Shown here piece after piece: positions 20,122-29,332 of a stretch of DNA of 64,000 nt. The first letter of the stretch is position 1; each line of letters begins with the position of its first letter. This DNA comes from Candidatus Iainarchaeum sp. (GTDB lineage: Archaea > Iainarchaeota > Iainarchaeia > Iainarchaeales > JAGVWC01): NCBI GenBank assembly GCA_018304465.1, contig JAGVWC010000009.1, forward strand, positions 62,001-126,000, read 5' to 3'. The notes under the pieces were generated by a model that was given only the letters and a program-made list of their open reading frames with translations, did not search any database and had not been told where the DNA came from. The translations under genes were made by a program, and so were the position numbers.

Positions 20122-20344
20122 TGATTTCTTCCTCGGTAAACTTGTTTTTGACGCCGGCACGCAAACGCTGGAATTCGGATACCAATTTCTGTGTATTCAT
20201 TTTCTTTAAAACAATAGTGTTCTTGTCCAACGGAGAAACCGTAAAAATCGTCTCCGATTCGGATTCCGTGAATTCACGCGTTTTTTTCGGAATAACAAGC
20301 TGGCCCTTAGTGGACATACGAGTCGTTTCAACAATTGTTTCCAT
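20087..20344 (-). CDS. AbrB/SpoVT-type antitoxin
   Basis: TTRMSTKGQLVIPKKTREF; upstream of and overlapping PIN gene. Confidence 0.85.
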   Translation of the reverse strand: METIVETTRMSTKGQLVIPKKTREFTESESETIFTVSPLDKNTIVLKKMNTQKLVSEFQRLRAGVKNKFTEEEINDVIRKTRKKA

Positions 20345-20410
20345 TCGTTTCACCCTGATACTATTAAAGGACAACCAATTTTTAAAACTTCTTAAAAGTA
20401 GGAAAATCTT

Positions 20411-20500
20411 AAAAGTAAGATTTTAGCCCCGGAGAAAATAACAGGGGAAGAGTAGGAGCCCAACCTCTTTTCGGCTTTTTGTCTTGCCTTTTTTTTTATG
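20411..20500 (-). repeat. tRNA-Gln-3'-end-like repeat copy B with extended arm shared with copy C
   Basis: TTTTAGCCCCGGAGAAAATAACAGGGGAAGAGTAGGAGCCCAACCTCTTTTCGGCTTTTTGTCTTGCC. Confidence 0.7.
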
Positions 20501-20545
20501 AGTTGTACGTAAGGGTTTTTAGAGACTTGTGCCAAAATAACTTTA

Positions 20546-21088
20546 ATGGCATGGAAAGTTATCAATTCAAAGTATGCGTTTGACAACAAATTTGTGAAAG
20601 TCAGACAAGACGAATGCCTATTGCCGAACGGGTCTTCATCCGATTTTTTTACTGTAGAAATTCGAGATTGGGCACTGGTAGTTGCGTTTACGCCTTCAAA
20701 AGAAATCGTTTTGGTAAAACAATACCGGCACTCCGCCGGTCAAGAGCTGATTGAATTACCCGCAGGAGTAATGAAAAAAGATGAAAAACCGGAAGACGCA
20801 ATAAAACGTGAATTTTTGGAAGAAACCGGCATGGGACTAAAACAGATAGAAGAACTGGGAGCCTGGTTCACCATGAGCGGAAAAAGCAATTGTAAAACTA
20901 CCGCGTTTTTTGGGATTACGATGGAGCAAAAAGGAGCACAGCAATTGGACAAAGAAGAAAATATTCACATTCTTTTCAAAAAACCAAAAGAAGTTTTGCA
21001 AATGATTGCAACCGGAGAAATCAAAACAGCCCCTTATATCGCGGGAATCTTGGCCGCAAAAGAAAAACATCCCGAATATTTCAAGTGA
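20546..21088 (+). CDS. NUDIX hydrolase (ADP-ribose pyrophosphatase-like)
   Basis: Nudix box GVMKKDEKPEDAIKREFLEETGM. Confidence 0.92.
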   Translation: MAWKVINSKYAFDNKFVKVRQDECLLPNGSSSDFFTVEIRDWALVVAFTPSKEIVLVKQYRHSAGQELIELPAGVMKKDEKPEDAIKREFLEETGMGLKQIEELGAWFTMSGKSNCKTTAFFGITMEQKGAQQLDKEENIHILFKKPKEVLQMIATGEIKTAPYIAGILAAKEKHPEYFK

Positions 21089-21106
21089 CCTTGAAGGTTT
21101 TGAAGA

Positions 21107-21868
21107 TTGAAGGCGATCATTTTAGCGGGTGGCCAAGGAAAACGATTCGGAATTGCTCAAAAAATACTGCCAAAATCGTTGGTTCCGATTGGAGGAACGC
21201 CAATTCTGAAAGCGGTTATTGAGGATTTTGCGCAAAATCCAGAAGTAGACGAAGTTATCATTCTTGCAGGGGGAAACCGAAGAATTCGAAATTTTGCCAA
21301 CTGGACTCGCTTCAAAAAACCCGTGGCCGTTCTAAACGTGGATAAAGGCGTTTTTGGAGACCTATTGAGTGTTCGAGACAAAATCGGAAATCAGCCTTTT
21401 ATCATAGGAAATGCTGACAATCTGGTTCTTGCCAGACTCCCAACCAAGGAACAATTTGAAAAGTCCAATGCTTGGATGGTAACCGCAGTTACCCGAATCA
21501 AAAAACCAGGAGAATTTACGGGAATTGAATTTGAAGGCGAAACCGTTACCCGTGTCGATGAAAAAACAAGAACAAGTCAAACCGACTTCGGGGTTGTTGG
21601 CAAAAAAATGCTTTCGCCAGAAGTAATGGATTTTATTGCAACCCAATCATTTCCAAGAAACTCCGGCATTGGGGCATTAACCCAACGCCTTTTCGAAACC
21701 GGAAAAAAAATAGTCCCAATTATCGTTCCACGAGAAAATATTATCCACGTTACCAACTTTTCGGATTGGTGGAAACACAGCAAACGCTATGATTCCTTAC
21801 GCGCCGCATGGATTGCCACCAAATCAAGAATTCCGAAAAGAAAGCCCAGACGACCATACAAACGGTGA
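21107..21868 (+). CDS. Nucleotidyltransferase (NTP_transferase family)
   Basis: KAIILAGGQGKRFGIAQKILPKSLVPIGGTPIL. Confidence 0.88.
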   Translation: MKAIILAGGQGKRFGIAQKILPKSLVPIGGTPILKAVIEDFAQNPEVDEVIILAGGNRRIRNFANWTRFKKPVAVLNVDKGVFGDLLSVRDKIGNQPFIIGNADNLVLARLPTKEQFEKSNAWMVTAVTRIKKPGEFTGIEFEGETVTRVDEKTRTSQTDFGVVGKKMLSPEVMDFIATQSFPRNSGIGALTQRLFETGKKIVPIIVPRENIIHVTNFSDWWKHSKRYDSLRAAWIATKSRIPKRKPRRPYKR

Positions 21869-21869
21869 A

Positions 21870-22925
21870 TCATAGGCGGGCCACTATGATTTTGGCAACA
21901 TCGTTAAAACGGGTTGCTGAATTCTCATTGTCAAACCACGCGGACAACAACAACTGGTTCCCAATCACCCGTGTTTGTTTGCCAAGCACAATAGCAGAAA
22001 ACGAAGAACCAATAAAGGCGTTTGAATCCTTTTCCGACTTCAAGAGCTGAACAAGGCCCTTCAAACTTTTCCTGCTTGCTTCCTCAAAAATACGGTTTAC
22101 CTGCCGCGGAGTGGCCTTTTTCTTCAAAACAAATCGTAGGTCCATCAAAGAAACGCCCGGATACGGGACCGTTCGATAATTCACAAAAAAATCCTTAAGA
22201 ACCGGGAAGAGTTTAGGCCCTACGTACTCCAAAGTGCAGGGCTTTAGCAAAATTTCACCAAACGGTTTTGAGATTTTATTCAGAGGTGTATTGTGAATAA
22301 CGCTTGCCGAAGCCGACAAAATTCCAAACTTGGAATGAACGATCTTGGCGACCGGAAGAAAACAATTGATGGTACAAGACCCATATGAGACAACATGGTG
22401 CTTTGAAGCAGCATATTCCTTTTCGTTAAACCCAACAATAAGCGTTTTATCTGCCGACATAGAAGTAGCTGAAATCAAAACTTTACGAATATTTTTCCGA
22501 AAATGCTGCATCGCTTGCTTTCGTTTCGTAAACTGACCAGAACACTCAAACACCAGTGAAACATCTTCAGACCACGGAATTAATCCTGGTTTTGATTCGG
22601 ATAAAAGCCCAATTTTTTTGTTACTTATCGAGAGCGTGTTCTTTCCAATCAGCCTAACCGGAAATCCGATAGGCCCAACAACGGCATCTGCTTTTAGGTT
22701 TCGAACAATTTGTGAAGGAGACGAAAACGGTTCATTAATTTGCACAATTTCATAGTTGGTCTTGCCCGAATTTTTTTCATGTATCCAAAGTCGAAGCAAA
22801 CGAAGCCCAAAACGACCAAGACCATTCAAACCAACTTTAATCAAACCAATCCCCAAGTTCAACAAAATTGATACGTTGATTCTATTAAAACGGTTATTTT
22901 CACCGACACTTGCCGAAGACGACAT
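21870..22925 (-). CDS. Glyceraldehyde-3-phosphate dehydrogenase-like (type I fold)
   Basis: IKVGLNGLGRFGLRLLRL, FECSGQFTKRKQAMQH, VSYGSCTINCFLPVAKI (catalytic Cys), NTPL. Confidence 0.82.
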   Translation of the reverse strand: MSSSASVGENNRFNRINVSILLNLGIGLIKVGLNGLGRFGLRLLRLWIHEKNSGKTNYEIVQINEPFSSPSQIVRNLKADAVVGPIGFPVRLIGKNTLSISNKKIGLLSESKPGLIPWSEDVSLVFECSGQFTKRKQAMQHFRKNIRKVLISATSMSADKTLIVGFNEKEYAASKHHVVSYGSCTINCFLPVAKIVHSKFGILSASASVIHNTPLNKISKPFGEILLKPCTLEYVGPKLFPVLKDFFVNYRTVPYPGVSLMDLRFVLKKKATPRQVNRIFEEASRKSLKGLVQLLKSEKDSNAFIGSSFSAIVLGKQTRVIGNQLLLSAWFDNENSATRFNDVAKIIVARL

Positions 22926-22929
22926 TTCG

Positions 22930-23014
22930 GACTTTTTCCCTGTTAGCCTCGGAGAGAAAAACAGAGAAAAAGTAGGAGTCCAACTCCTTTACGGGATTTT
23001 GTCTTGCCGTTTAC
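22930..23014 (-). repeat. tRNA-Gln-3'-end-like repeat copy C with extended arm shared with copy B
   Basis: GACTTTTTCCCTGTTAGCCTCGGAGAGAAAAACAGAGAAAAAGTAGGAGTCCAACTCCTTTACGGGATTTTGTCTTGCC. Confidence 0.72.
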
Positions 23015-23066
23015 TGACTGTGCGGAAGTCTTTTTATTACTTTTTGTGTTGAGCAATAATTCATTT

Positions 23067-23098
23067 TATTGCTTAATATAATAAGCAATATTTATAAA
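23067..23098 (+). promoter_or_regulatory. Perfect inverted repeat abutting a TATA-like box upstream of the ATPase gene
   Basis: TATTGCTTA-ATATAA-TAAGCAATA (23067-23090) followed by TTTATAAA (23091-23098); ATG at 23121. Confidence 0.6.
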
Positions 23099-23120
23099 CG
23101 GTTTGGCAGATAATTAAGTC

Positions 23121-24398
23121 ATGATTTCAAAACAGGCCCTGAAAACGGTTATTTCAGACCAATGGAAGGAATTCGAATCCTTAAAGGATTCCGTTCCGCG
23201 AAGCGTTTTTTCCAAAGCCTCTTCGTATACCGGCGCTTCGGCATTTGTCGTCAAAGGCGTGAGGCGTTGCGGGAAGTCCACTTTGCTCAAACAGTTGTTA
23301 AAAGCGAAGTTTGATGGGAATTTTTTTTATTTCAATTTTGACGACGATCGGATAGCCGGTTTTATCACTGCCGATTTTCAAACTTTGATTGAAACCTTGA
23401 TTGAGGCATATGGAGAGAAAAAGACCGTTCTTTTCGACGAGATTCAGAACATTGCCGGCTGGGAACTGTTCATCAACCGGATTTTGCGCCAAGGCTACAA
23501 GGTTTTCATCACCGGTTCCAATGCGAACCTGCTAAGCAAGGAGCTTGGAACCCATCTGACGGGCCGTCATGTGGACATTGAACTGTACCCATTTTCATTT
23601 TGCGAGTTCTTGAAAGCAAACAAAATCGAAGTCCCGAGAAAAGGGTTCTATTCTACCGAACAAAAAGCCCAATTATCCAAAAAATTCAAGGAATACATTT
23701 TGAAAGGAGGAATGCCAGAACCCGTCGTACTAAAAAACGAGGAAATGTTGACCCAAGTATTCAACGATATTGTGCAAAAAGATATTGTCACCCGATACAA
23801 TCCGCGAAAACCGTCCGAACTCAAAATCGTATTAAAATTCCTGCTGGCCAATGTTTCAAATCCCATCACATATCGTTCCATCCAAAGCAACTTTAACATT
23901 AAATCCGCGAACACGATACAAAAATACACAGAATACGCGGAAGAAACATACCTAGTTTTCTCAGTCCAACGGTTTGAAAAAACACTTAAAAAGTTTGATA
24001 AAAACCCGAAAAAAATATATTGCGTCGACAACGGGTTGATCCTGAAGAATACTCCAACGATTTTGGAACGAAAAGGCGCCTTGTTGGAAAACATTGTTGC
24101 GGTTCAATTGAAACGCATTGGAAAAGAATTTTACTATTACAAAAACAAGTCCTCGCATAACGAAGCCGACTTCGTGGTACCCGATGAAAAAACCGCGATT
24201 CAGGTTTGTTACGAACTCACGGACACCAATAAAGAACGAGAACTAAAAGGATTAACCGACGCAATGAAGGAAACCAAAGCAAATACGGGGCATATTCTTA
24301 CGCTGGAGCAGGAACAGGAAATAGAATACAATGACAAGAAGATCCCTGTCAAACCCGTCTGGCAATGGTTAATCGAAACTGAACCCGATAACACGTAA
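23121..24398 (+). CDS. Archaeal AAA ATPase with DUF4143-like C-terminal region
   Basis: FVVKGVRRCGKSTLLKQLL Walker A; KTVLFDEIQNIAGWELFINRIL; FITGSNANLLSKELGTHLTGRH. Confidence 0.9.
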   Translation: MISKQALKTVISDQWKEFESLKDSVPRSVFSKASSYTGASAFVVKGVRRCGKSTLLKQLLKAKFDGNFFYFNFDDDRIAGFITADFQTLIETLIEAYGEKKTVLFDEIQNIAGWELFINRILRQGYKVFITGSNANLLSKELGTHLTGRHVDIELYPFSFCEFLKANKIEVPRKGFYSTEQKAQLSKKFKEYILKGGMPEPVVLKNEEMLTQVFNDIVQKDIVTRYNPRKPSELKIVLKFLLANVSNPITYRSIQSNFNIKSANTIQKYTEYAEETYLVFSVQRFEKTLKKFDKNPKKIYCVDNGLILKNTPTILERKGALLENIVAVQLKRIGKEFYYYKNKSSHNEADFVVPDEKTAIQVCYELTDTNKERELKGLTDAMKETKANTGHILTLEQEQEIEYNDKKIPVKPVWQWLIETEPDNT

Positions 24399-24421
24399 AA
24401 ACTGTGATGAGAAGAAGGAAA

Positions 24422-26257
24422 ATGAGCCATATATTTCAATTCAAGATTCAACTGGATGAAATTCAACCGCTTATTTGGCGGCGTTTTCTGGTCGGAGACG
24501 GGATAACTTTTCAACAGCTTCATGAAACCATCCAGACCGCCATGGAATGGGAGGATTCTCACATGTATGAATTCGTAATTGGCGAACATACGATTATATG
24601 CAGTGAAGAAGGGCATAATTTTGCCGAAGCGGACTTTCGAAAACTGTTCAAATCACCCGAATTTCTGAAAATGCTCGAAAAGCAGCAAATCGGAAAAGAA
24701 GGAACGATGCTCAATCTCAGAAAAGTTAACGCGCTAAAAGAAAAAATAGAAAAAAACAAGCCAAAGCAACTATTTGACCTGGAGACCCCGCTTCAGGCAC
24801 TCGTAAACAAAGAGGGGCAAGAATTCAAGTACAGCGATGACTTCGGAGACAACTGGAACCACACAGTCACCTTGGAAAAAATAATTGAGCAAAAAGACGC
24901 AAAAGAATACCCGATCTGCCTTGAAGGTGCCCGCGCAACTCCGCCTGAAGACTGTGGAGGCGTCACAGGGTATTACGAACTCGTGAAGGCAATGGCAAAC
25001 AAAAACAGCCCGCAACGGAAAGAATTGTTGGATTGGCTCGGATATGAATTCGATCCGGAAAAGTTTGGCCCGAACCAAATCAACAAGACGCTTTCCGACA
25101 AAACAACCCGCGAATTTTCGAATGAAGAATCAGCAAGAGTCCCTCTTTCTCCGCTCGTTCGGAAACTGACCCAACTTGACAACGAAGAAGGGTATAAACT
25201 CGGACAAAAAGAGGCAATGGATATGATGGCCCGCACAATCGATGAAATCGTTCAGGGCGGAGAAGCAATAACCCCTGAGCTTGGAATGCTATTGAATAGA
25301 GAAGAAACCTACAGCAGTTATTTTGCACTAAAAGCAATGCGAAAAATCGGTAGTCCGAAAGCGATACCGCCCCTGATTCAATTCCTGAAGACTTTTGAGA
25401 ACGGAGATTATTACGAATCCTACGAAGAAGCGATGTTCGCGCTTAACGACATTGGCAAGCCATCCATAACACCACTAATAAACGAAATAAGATCAAGTTT
25501 CAAAAAAAAGGAATATTACACCTATCTCGTGGGGGGCCTTACGCAGATTAAAAGCGAAGAAGCCTACGCATTCATGCTGGAAATCGTAGAAGATTACTTG
25601 AAAAACGACAAAAAATACGGGGCCTGGTTTGACATTGTTCATTTCATTTTTGATCTCGACAAACAGGAAAAAAAGGAAGCCATTCCGCTTCTTCAGCGAA
25701 TACTACTTGAAAAAGCGCTTGATCCGCGGCAAATTCGCGAAATAGCGGACACGATCAAAGAGATTGAAGATCCAAAAAAGTTTAAGGAAAGAATCGATCA
25801 AAAAATGGATGCCATCGACGGAGCTGAGAATATTCCGCTAAAAGAACTGTTAACGACCGAATGCGACGTTAAAGCGTTTCGGGAACTCGAAAAGGATTCA
25901 GAAAATTTTTACAAAACCTTCGATACGTTCTTTTTCATGATTGACGTGAGCGTTAAGCAATACCATAAAGTGAACCCCGATTTAACGGACGAAGACGTTC
26001 TTGAAGCATTGAAGCGCATAAAAGAGAATATTTGGAGAGACGAAAACGACACCGAAGTGGAAGCGGTTATAAAGAAGCAAATCAAACAGTATTTGTTATC
26101 CGCAAAACAAGAGGGGCAAATGGTAAGCACGATTGAACTGAAAACGCTGGTAGGAAAGATAATAAAACGAATCAAAAACCAATCGTTGGGGGAAGAAAGT
26201 TATTTGGAATCCATCGACTCACTTTTTGGCAAAAGCCCGGGCAACAGACCTGTTTAA
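24422..26257 (+). CDS. pRiA4b ORF-3-like domain fused to helical/HEAT-like repeats
   Basis: FQFKIQLDEIQPLIWRRFLV, YSDDFGDNWNHTVTLEKI, CLEGARATPPEDCGG; then ALKAMRKIGSPKAIPPLIQFL, MFALNDIGKPSITPLINEI. Confidence 0.82.
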   Translation: MSHIFQFKIQLDEIQPLIWRRFLVGDGITFQQLHETIQTAMEWEDSHMYEFVIGEHTIICSEEGHNFAEADFRKLFKSPEFLKMLEKQQIGKEGTMLNLRKVNALKEKIEKNKPKQLFDLETPLQALVNKEGQEFKYSDDFGDNWNHTVTLEKIIEQKDAKEYPICLEGARATPPEDCGGVTGYYELVKAMANKNSPQRKELLDWLGYEFDPEKFGPNQINKTLSDKTTREFSNEESARVPLSPLVRKLTQLDNEEGYKLGQKEAMDMMARTIDEIVQGGEAITPELGMLLNREETYSSYFALKAMRKIGSPKAIPPLIQFLKTFENGDYYESYEEAMFALNDIGKPSITPLINEIRSSFKKKEYYTYLVGGLTQIKSEEAYAFMLEIVEDYLKNDKKYGAWFDIVHFIFDLDKQEKKEAIPLLQRILLEKALDPRQIREIADTIKEIEDPKKFKERIDQKMDAIDGAENIPLKELLTTECDVKAFRELEKDSENFYKTFDTFFFMIDVSVKQYHKVNPDLTDEDVLEALKRIKENIWRDENDTEVEAVIKKQIKQYLLSAKQEGQMVSTIELKTLVGKIIKRIKNQSLGEESYLESIDSLFGKSPGNRPV

Positions 26258-26296
26258 AACCGTTTGCAAAAATCCAATCGCCCAAATTGGCTTGAT

Positions 26297-26900
26297 TTAA
26301 TCCAAATCCCAAAAATCGGTTCCGTTGTCTTGAAGTTGTTCAAGGCGCATCCAGATGACGACCGCTCTGCGCTTTTTTTCAGGGAGTTTGCAGATAGTAA
26401 TCGCGCCCGCGTTCATGAGACGATAGAATTCGCTGACCGTGATCGGATTTTGACCGAATTGTTTGGCGAGTTCTTCGAATTTTTCCCTGCAATCAAAAAG
26501 AATTTCGTCATGGTTAAAACATTTCCGATCACAGTTGTTCCCTGCATAAGTATTGATTGCTCTGACGATGAGCAGAACCAGAGGTTTTTTCCGGAATTTT
26601 CCAATGGACGTCAAGACCCATTTTATTTCGGCATACGAAAAATCTTGCGGCAATGTTTTTTATTTCGGTCAAGCCTTTGTTCGGGTTTTCGTTGACCGCT
26701 TTTTTGATTAATTCGATTTTGGTAGGAGAAAGAAGTTCCTCAATCCGCGTTCGCTTTTGCCCCAATAAAATTCGAATGTGGTTTTCGATGGTAGAAAATG
26801 CGAGTTTTCGCTTGTAGGCAATTTCAGGCATTGAAAACCCCGCTTTATGCAATTCCAGAGTCATTTCAAGCGAATTTATCAATGCATTCTTTTCTTTCAT
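26297..26900 (-). pseudogene. Frame-disrupted HTH protein resembling RecQ-associated HTH_40 region
   Basis: LELHKAGFSMPEIAYKRKLAFSTIENHIRILL...GLTEIKN then, in +1 frame, LPQDFSYAEIKWVLTSIGK; junction at an A6 run. Confidence 0.5.
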
Positions 26901-26980
26901 TCATTAAGAAGTAGGAAGTTTTCAGTATAAATGATGATAGGATATCAGCCCACGATTTCATAGAACGCTCTGTCGGCTAC

Positions 26981-27007
26981 GACTTTTTCCCTGTTAGCCC
27001 CAGAGAG
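26981..27007 (-). repeat. tRNA-Gln-3'-end-like repeat copy D
   Basis: GACTTTTTCCCTGTTAGCCCCAGAGAG; 19 nt identical to copy C, 14 nt (TTAGCCCCAGAGAG) identical to tRNA-Gln 3' end. Confidence 0.75.
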
Positions 27008-27136
27008 GCCGAAGAACGGAAGTAATCAGCCTGTGAAATTTTTTTCTTCGCTTCATTTATATTACGACGTTGAAAAATATAAATGTGACGTTTTTGATTT
27101 GGGGCTTTCATGACCGATGTAATTTTTTTGTTCTTG

Positions 27137-27985
27137 TTATTTTTTTGGTAGCGAAGCAAATATTTCTTGTGTGAGTTCCTTGATTTCTTTTTTTGGTCTT
27201 CTGTTTCTGTGGGAATAGAGCGCTAGGAATAGAGCGTATGGCTTCCAGAATTGTTGTGTTTGTGTGAACTCGTTTGTGTTTCCGCCATTTCGCTTGTATT
27301 CGGATATGAATCTTGCTTGTTGTTGTGGAGTTAGTTTCAATTTGGTCATAGTTCGCCAAAGTTCAAAGTCGCGAAATGAAATGCCTGCATCTCCGATATC
27401 AATTGCGACGAGTTTGCCTTTGCGTGTTACGATGTTGTCGCGTGCCAAGTCGTTGTGTGACAAGACCAGCGGCAGGCGGGTGGCTGCATGGGTCAAAAAG
27501 AATGTGCGCAAGCGATTTGCCTGTGAAGCAGTTAGGAATCTTTCTTGTTCTAGTATTCGGGTTCTTTCTTTTATCCGGTTGAAAACGGTTTCTATTTTGG
27601 GAACCTGAATTTTAAGGGGAATGTGTGCAGAATGCATTTTGGCGACCATTCGAGCCATTTCTGCGATCTGGCCTCCGGTTAATCTTTTTCCTTCAAGGGT
27701 TTCTCCTGCAATATAATCTAACAGAACAAATGGTCCTTTTCTTAGCAACACTTTTTGTACGGGAACTCGGCGTTGTACCCAAGCATTTGATATTGCTTCT
27801 AATTCTTGGGCTCTGCGTGGATTTTTTTCCATGTGGTAGCGGTACTGTGGATCGGGCCTGTTGTCAATAAACACATGTCTTTCGTTAACTGAACCGCGAG
27901 TGACTTCCCGAAATTGTGGGGTAATCACAGGGCTTTTTTGAACCTGTTTTCTGCTGCTCCTTTTCATGGCAACATCAAGAACCAA
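27137..27985 (-). CDS. APH-like phosphotransferase/kinase
   Basis: LPLVLSHNDLARDNIVTRKGKLVAIDIGDAG (HxDxxxxN...D). Confidence 0.8.
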   Translation of the reverse strand: MVLDVAMKRSSRKQVQKSPVITPQFREVTRGSVNERHVFIDNRPDPQYRYHMEKNPRRAQELEAISNAWVQRRVPVQKVLLRKGPFVLLDYIAGETLEGKRLTGGQIAEMARMVAKMHSAHIPLKIQVPKIETVFNRIKERTRILEQERFLTASQANRLRTFFLTHAATRLPLVLSHNDLARDNIVTRKGKLVAIDIGDAGISFRDFELWRTMTKLKLTPQQQARFISEYKRNGGNTNEFTQTQQFWKPYALFLALYSHRNRRPKKEIKELTQEIFASLPKK

Positions 27986-28036
27986 TCACTATTTGTATGT
28001 TTCGAATGCATTGAGATTTGTAAAATGTAACGCAGA

Positions 28037-29268
28037 TTAAATTTTTGAGTCGGTTCCAAAAATCGCGTCTTCGGCTAAGGGTATTTTTTCCAGTATTTGA
28101 ACTACATTAGACTCTCCACCGAAAGCGTGTAAACAGTTGTGACAGACGTATCTTCGTTGGGTGGTTCGAAAAACGATTTTTTGCCGTCTACGATGCGTAG
28201 AAAGACAAAAACAGCAGGGGGGAGAAACGATTCCGATGGCTTCGCGGTAGGCTTGGTTGGCGTCGTCGGAGATTAAGCCGGAGTAGATTTTGATCATTTG
28301 GCTGGATTCGTTTCCCCAGATTCGCTTGCAGGCAAGGGACTGGCTTTTCAGGTTTTTGAGTGCCCAGGTGGCAGCGGATCGGCGGAATTTGGTGAAATAG
28401 ATTTTTTGGCCTTCGTATTGGGAGTATCGGAATCCTTTGGAGGATTTTTTTTGGGCCCAGTGGCCTAGGCCGACTTTGATAGCTAGTCGTTTGAGGGTGA
28501 GGTTGAGTAGTTGGTTGCTGATTGGTTTTGGGGGTCCATTGGTGGTACAAAAGAGAAAGTCATTGGGTTGTTGGCGGGGCTTTTTTCGTACCATTCACGG
28601 ACGTAGTAGGCAAGGTCGGGGGTTAGCAAGACGTTTTCGCGGGGAAAGGTTTTGGATTCAAGGAATGAGGCGGCTACGGTTCCGTCGGAATTGAATTCGA
28701 GGTTTTTTCGGCGTAATCCTAGTAGTTCGCCGGAGCGGGGTCCGCAGCCAAAGCCAACGGCAAGAAGAGCTTTGTGTTGCGTGTTTCCAGCGTTCAATAG
28801 TTTGGAGAATGTTTCGTCGGTGATGAGGAATTCGTCGAGTTTTGCTTTTCGCTTGGGGTCGGAATAGGGATTTTGAACGGTGATGGCGTCTTTGCAATTG
28901 AGCAAAATGGTGGGATAGCGATCGGGATTGGTCCACTTGATCCAGATTTTGATGTTTTTGACCATTTCCCGCCAGGTATGCAAGGAATAAACTTTGTGTT
29001 TGTTTTCGTATCGCTCAATGAGTTTAACCAATTCGTTGGTTTCGCTTTCTTGAAACGGTTTCAAAGGCTTTTCGAATAAGGTGGAAAAGAAGTGTAATTG
29101 GCTGGCTAAGCGGCTTTTTCGGGCAATGCTTAATTGTTTCTTTTTGAATCGATAGTTTTCGAGAAAATCAAGAATCAGAGTCTTATTAGGATTAGGTAAA
29201 CGATTGATTTTGACGAGTTCGGCAGCCATTCGCCGTTCTAAACAGTGCGGATCAAATATCTGGTCCAT
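28037..29268 (-). pseudogene. Tyrosine recombinase/integrase split over two frames (28483-29268 and 28037-28594)
   Basis: Part 1 GFGCGPRSGELLGLRRKNLEF (first Arg); part 2 KIYFTKFRRSAATWALK, KIYSGLI (Tyr) and CCFC/CHNC zinc ribbon; frames meet around GAAAAAAG. Confidence 0.75.
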
Positions 29269-29332
29269 ATAATTAATCCCTCTCCTTTCACATAGTTAAG
29301 AAACGAAGAGAAGACTAATTACTTTCAGTTAT

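Noticed and set aside
17167-27007. Interpretation of the TTAGCCCC-GGAGA motifs as ordinary promoters or terminators
   Set aside because: Three copies lie upstream of minus-strand genes, so this is not excluded, but copy A does not, and the core equals the tRNA-Gln 3' end; the att-site reading fits better.
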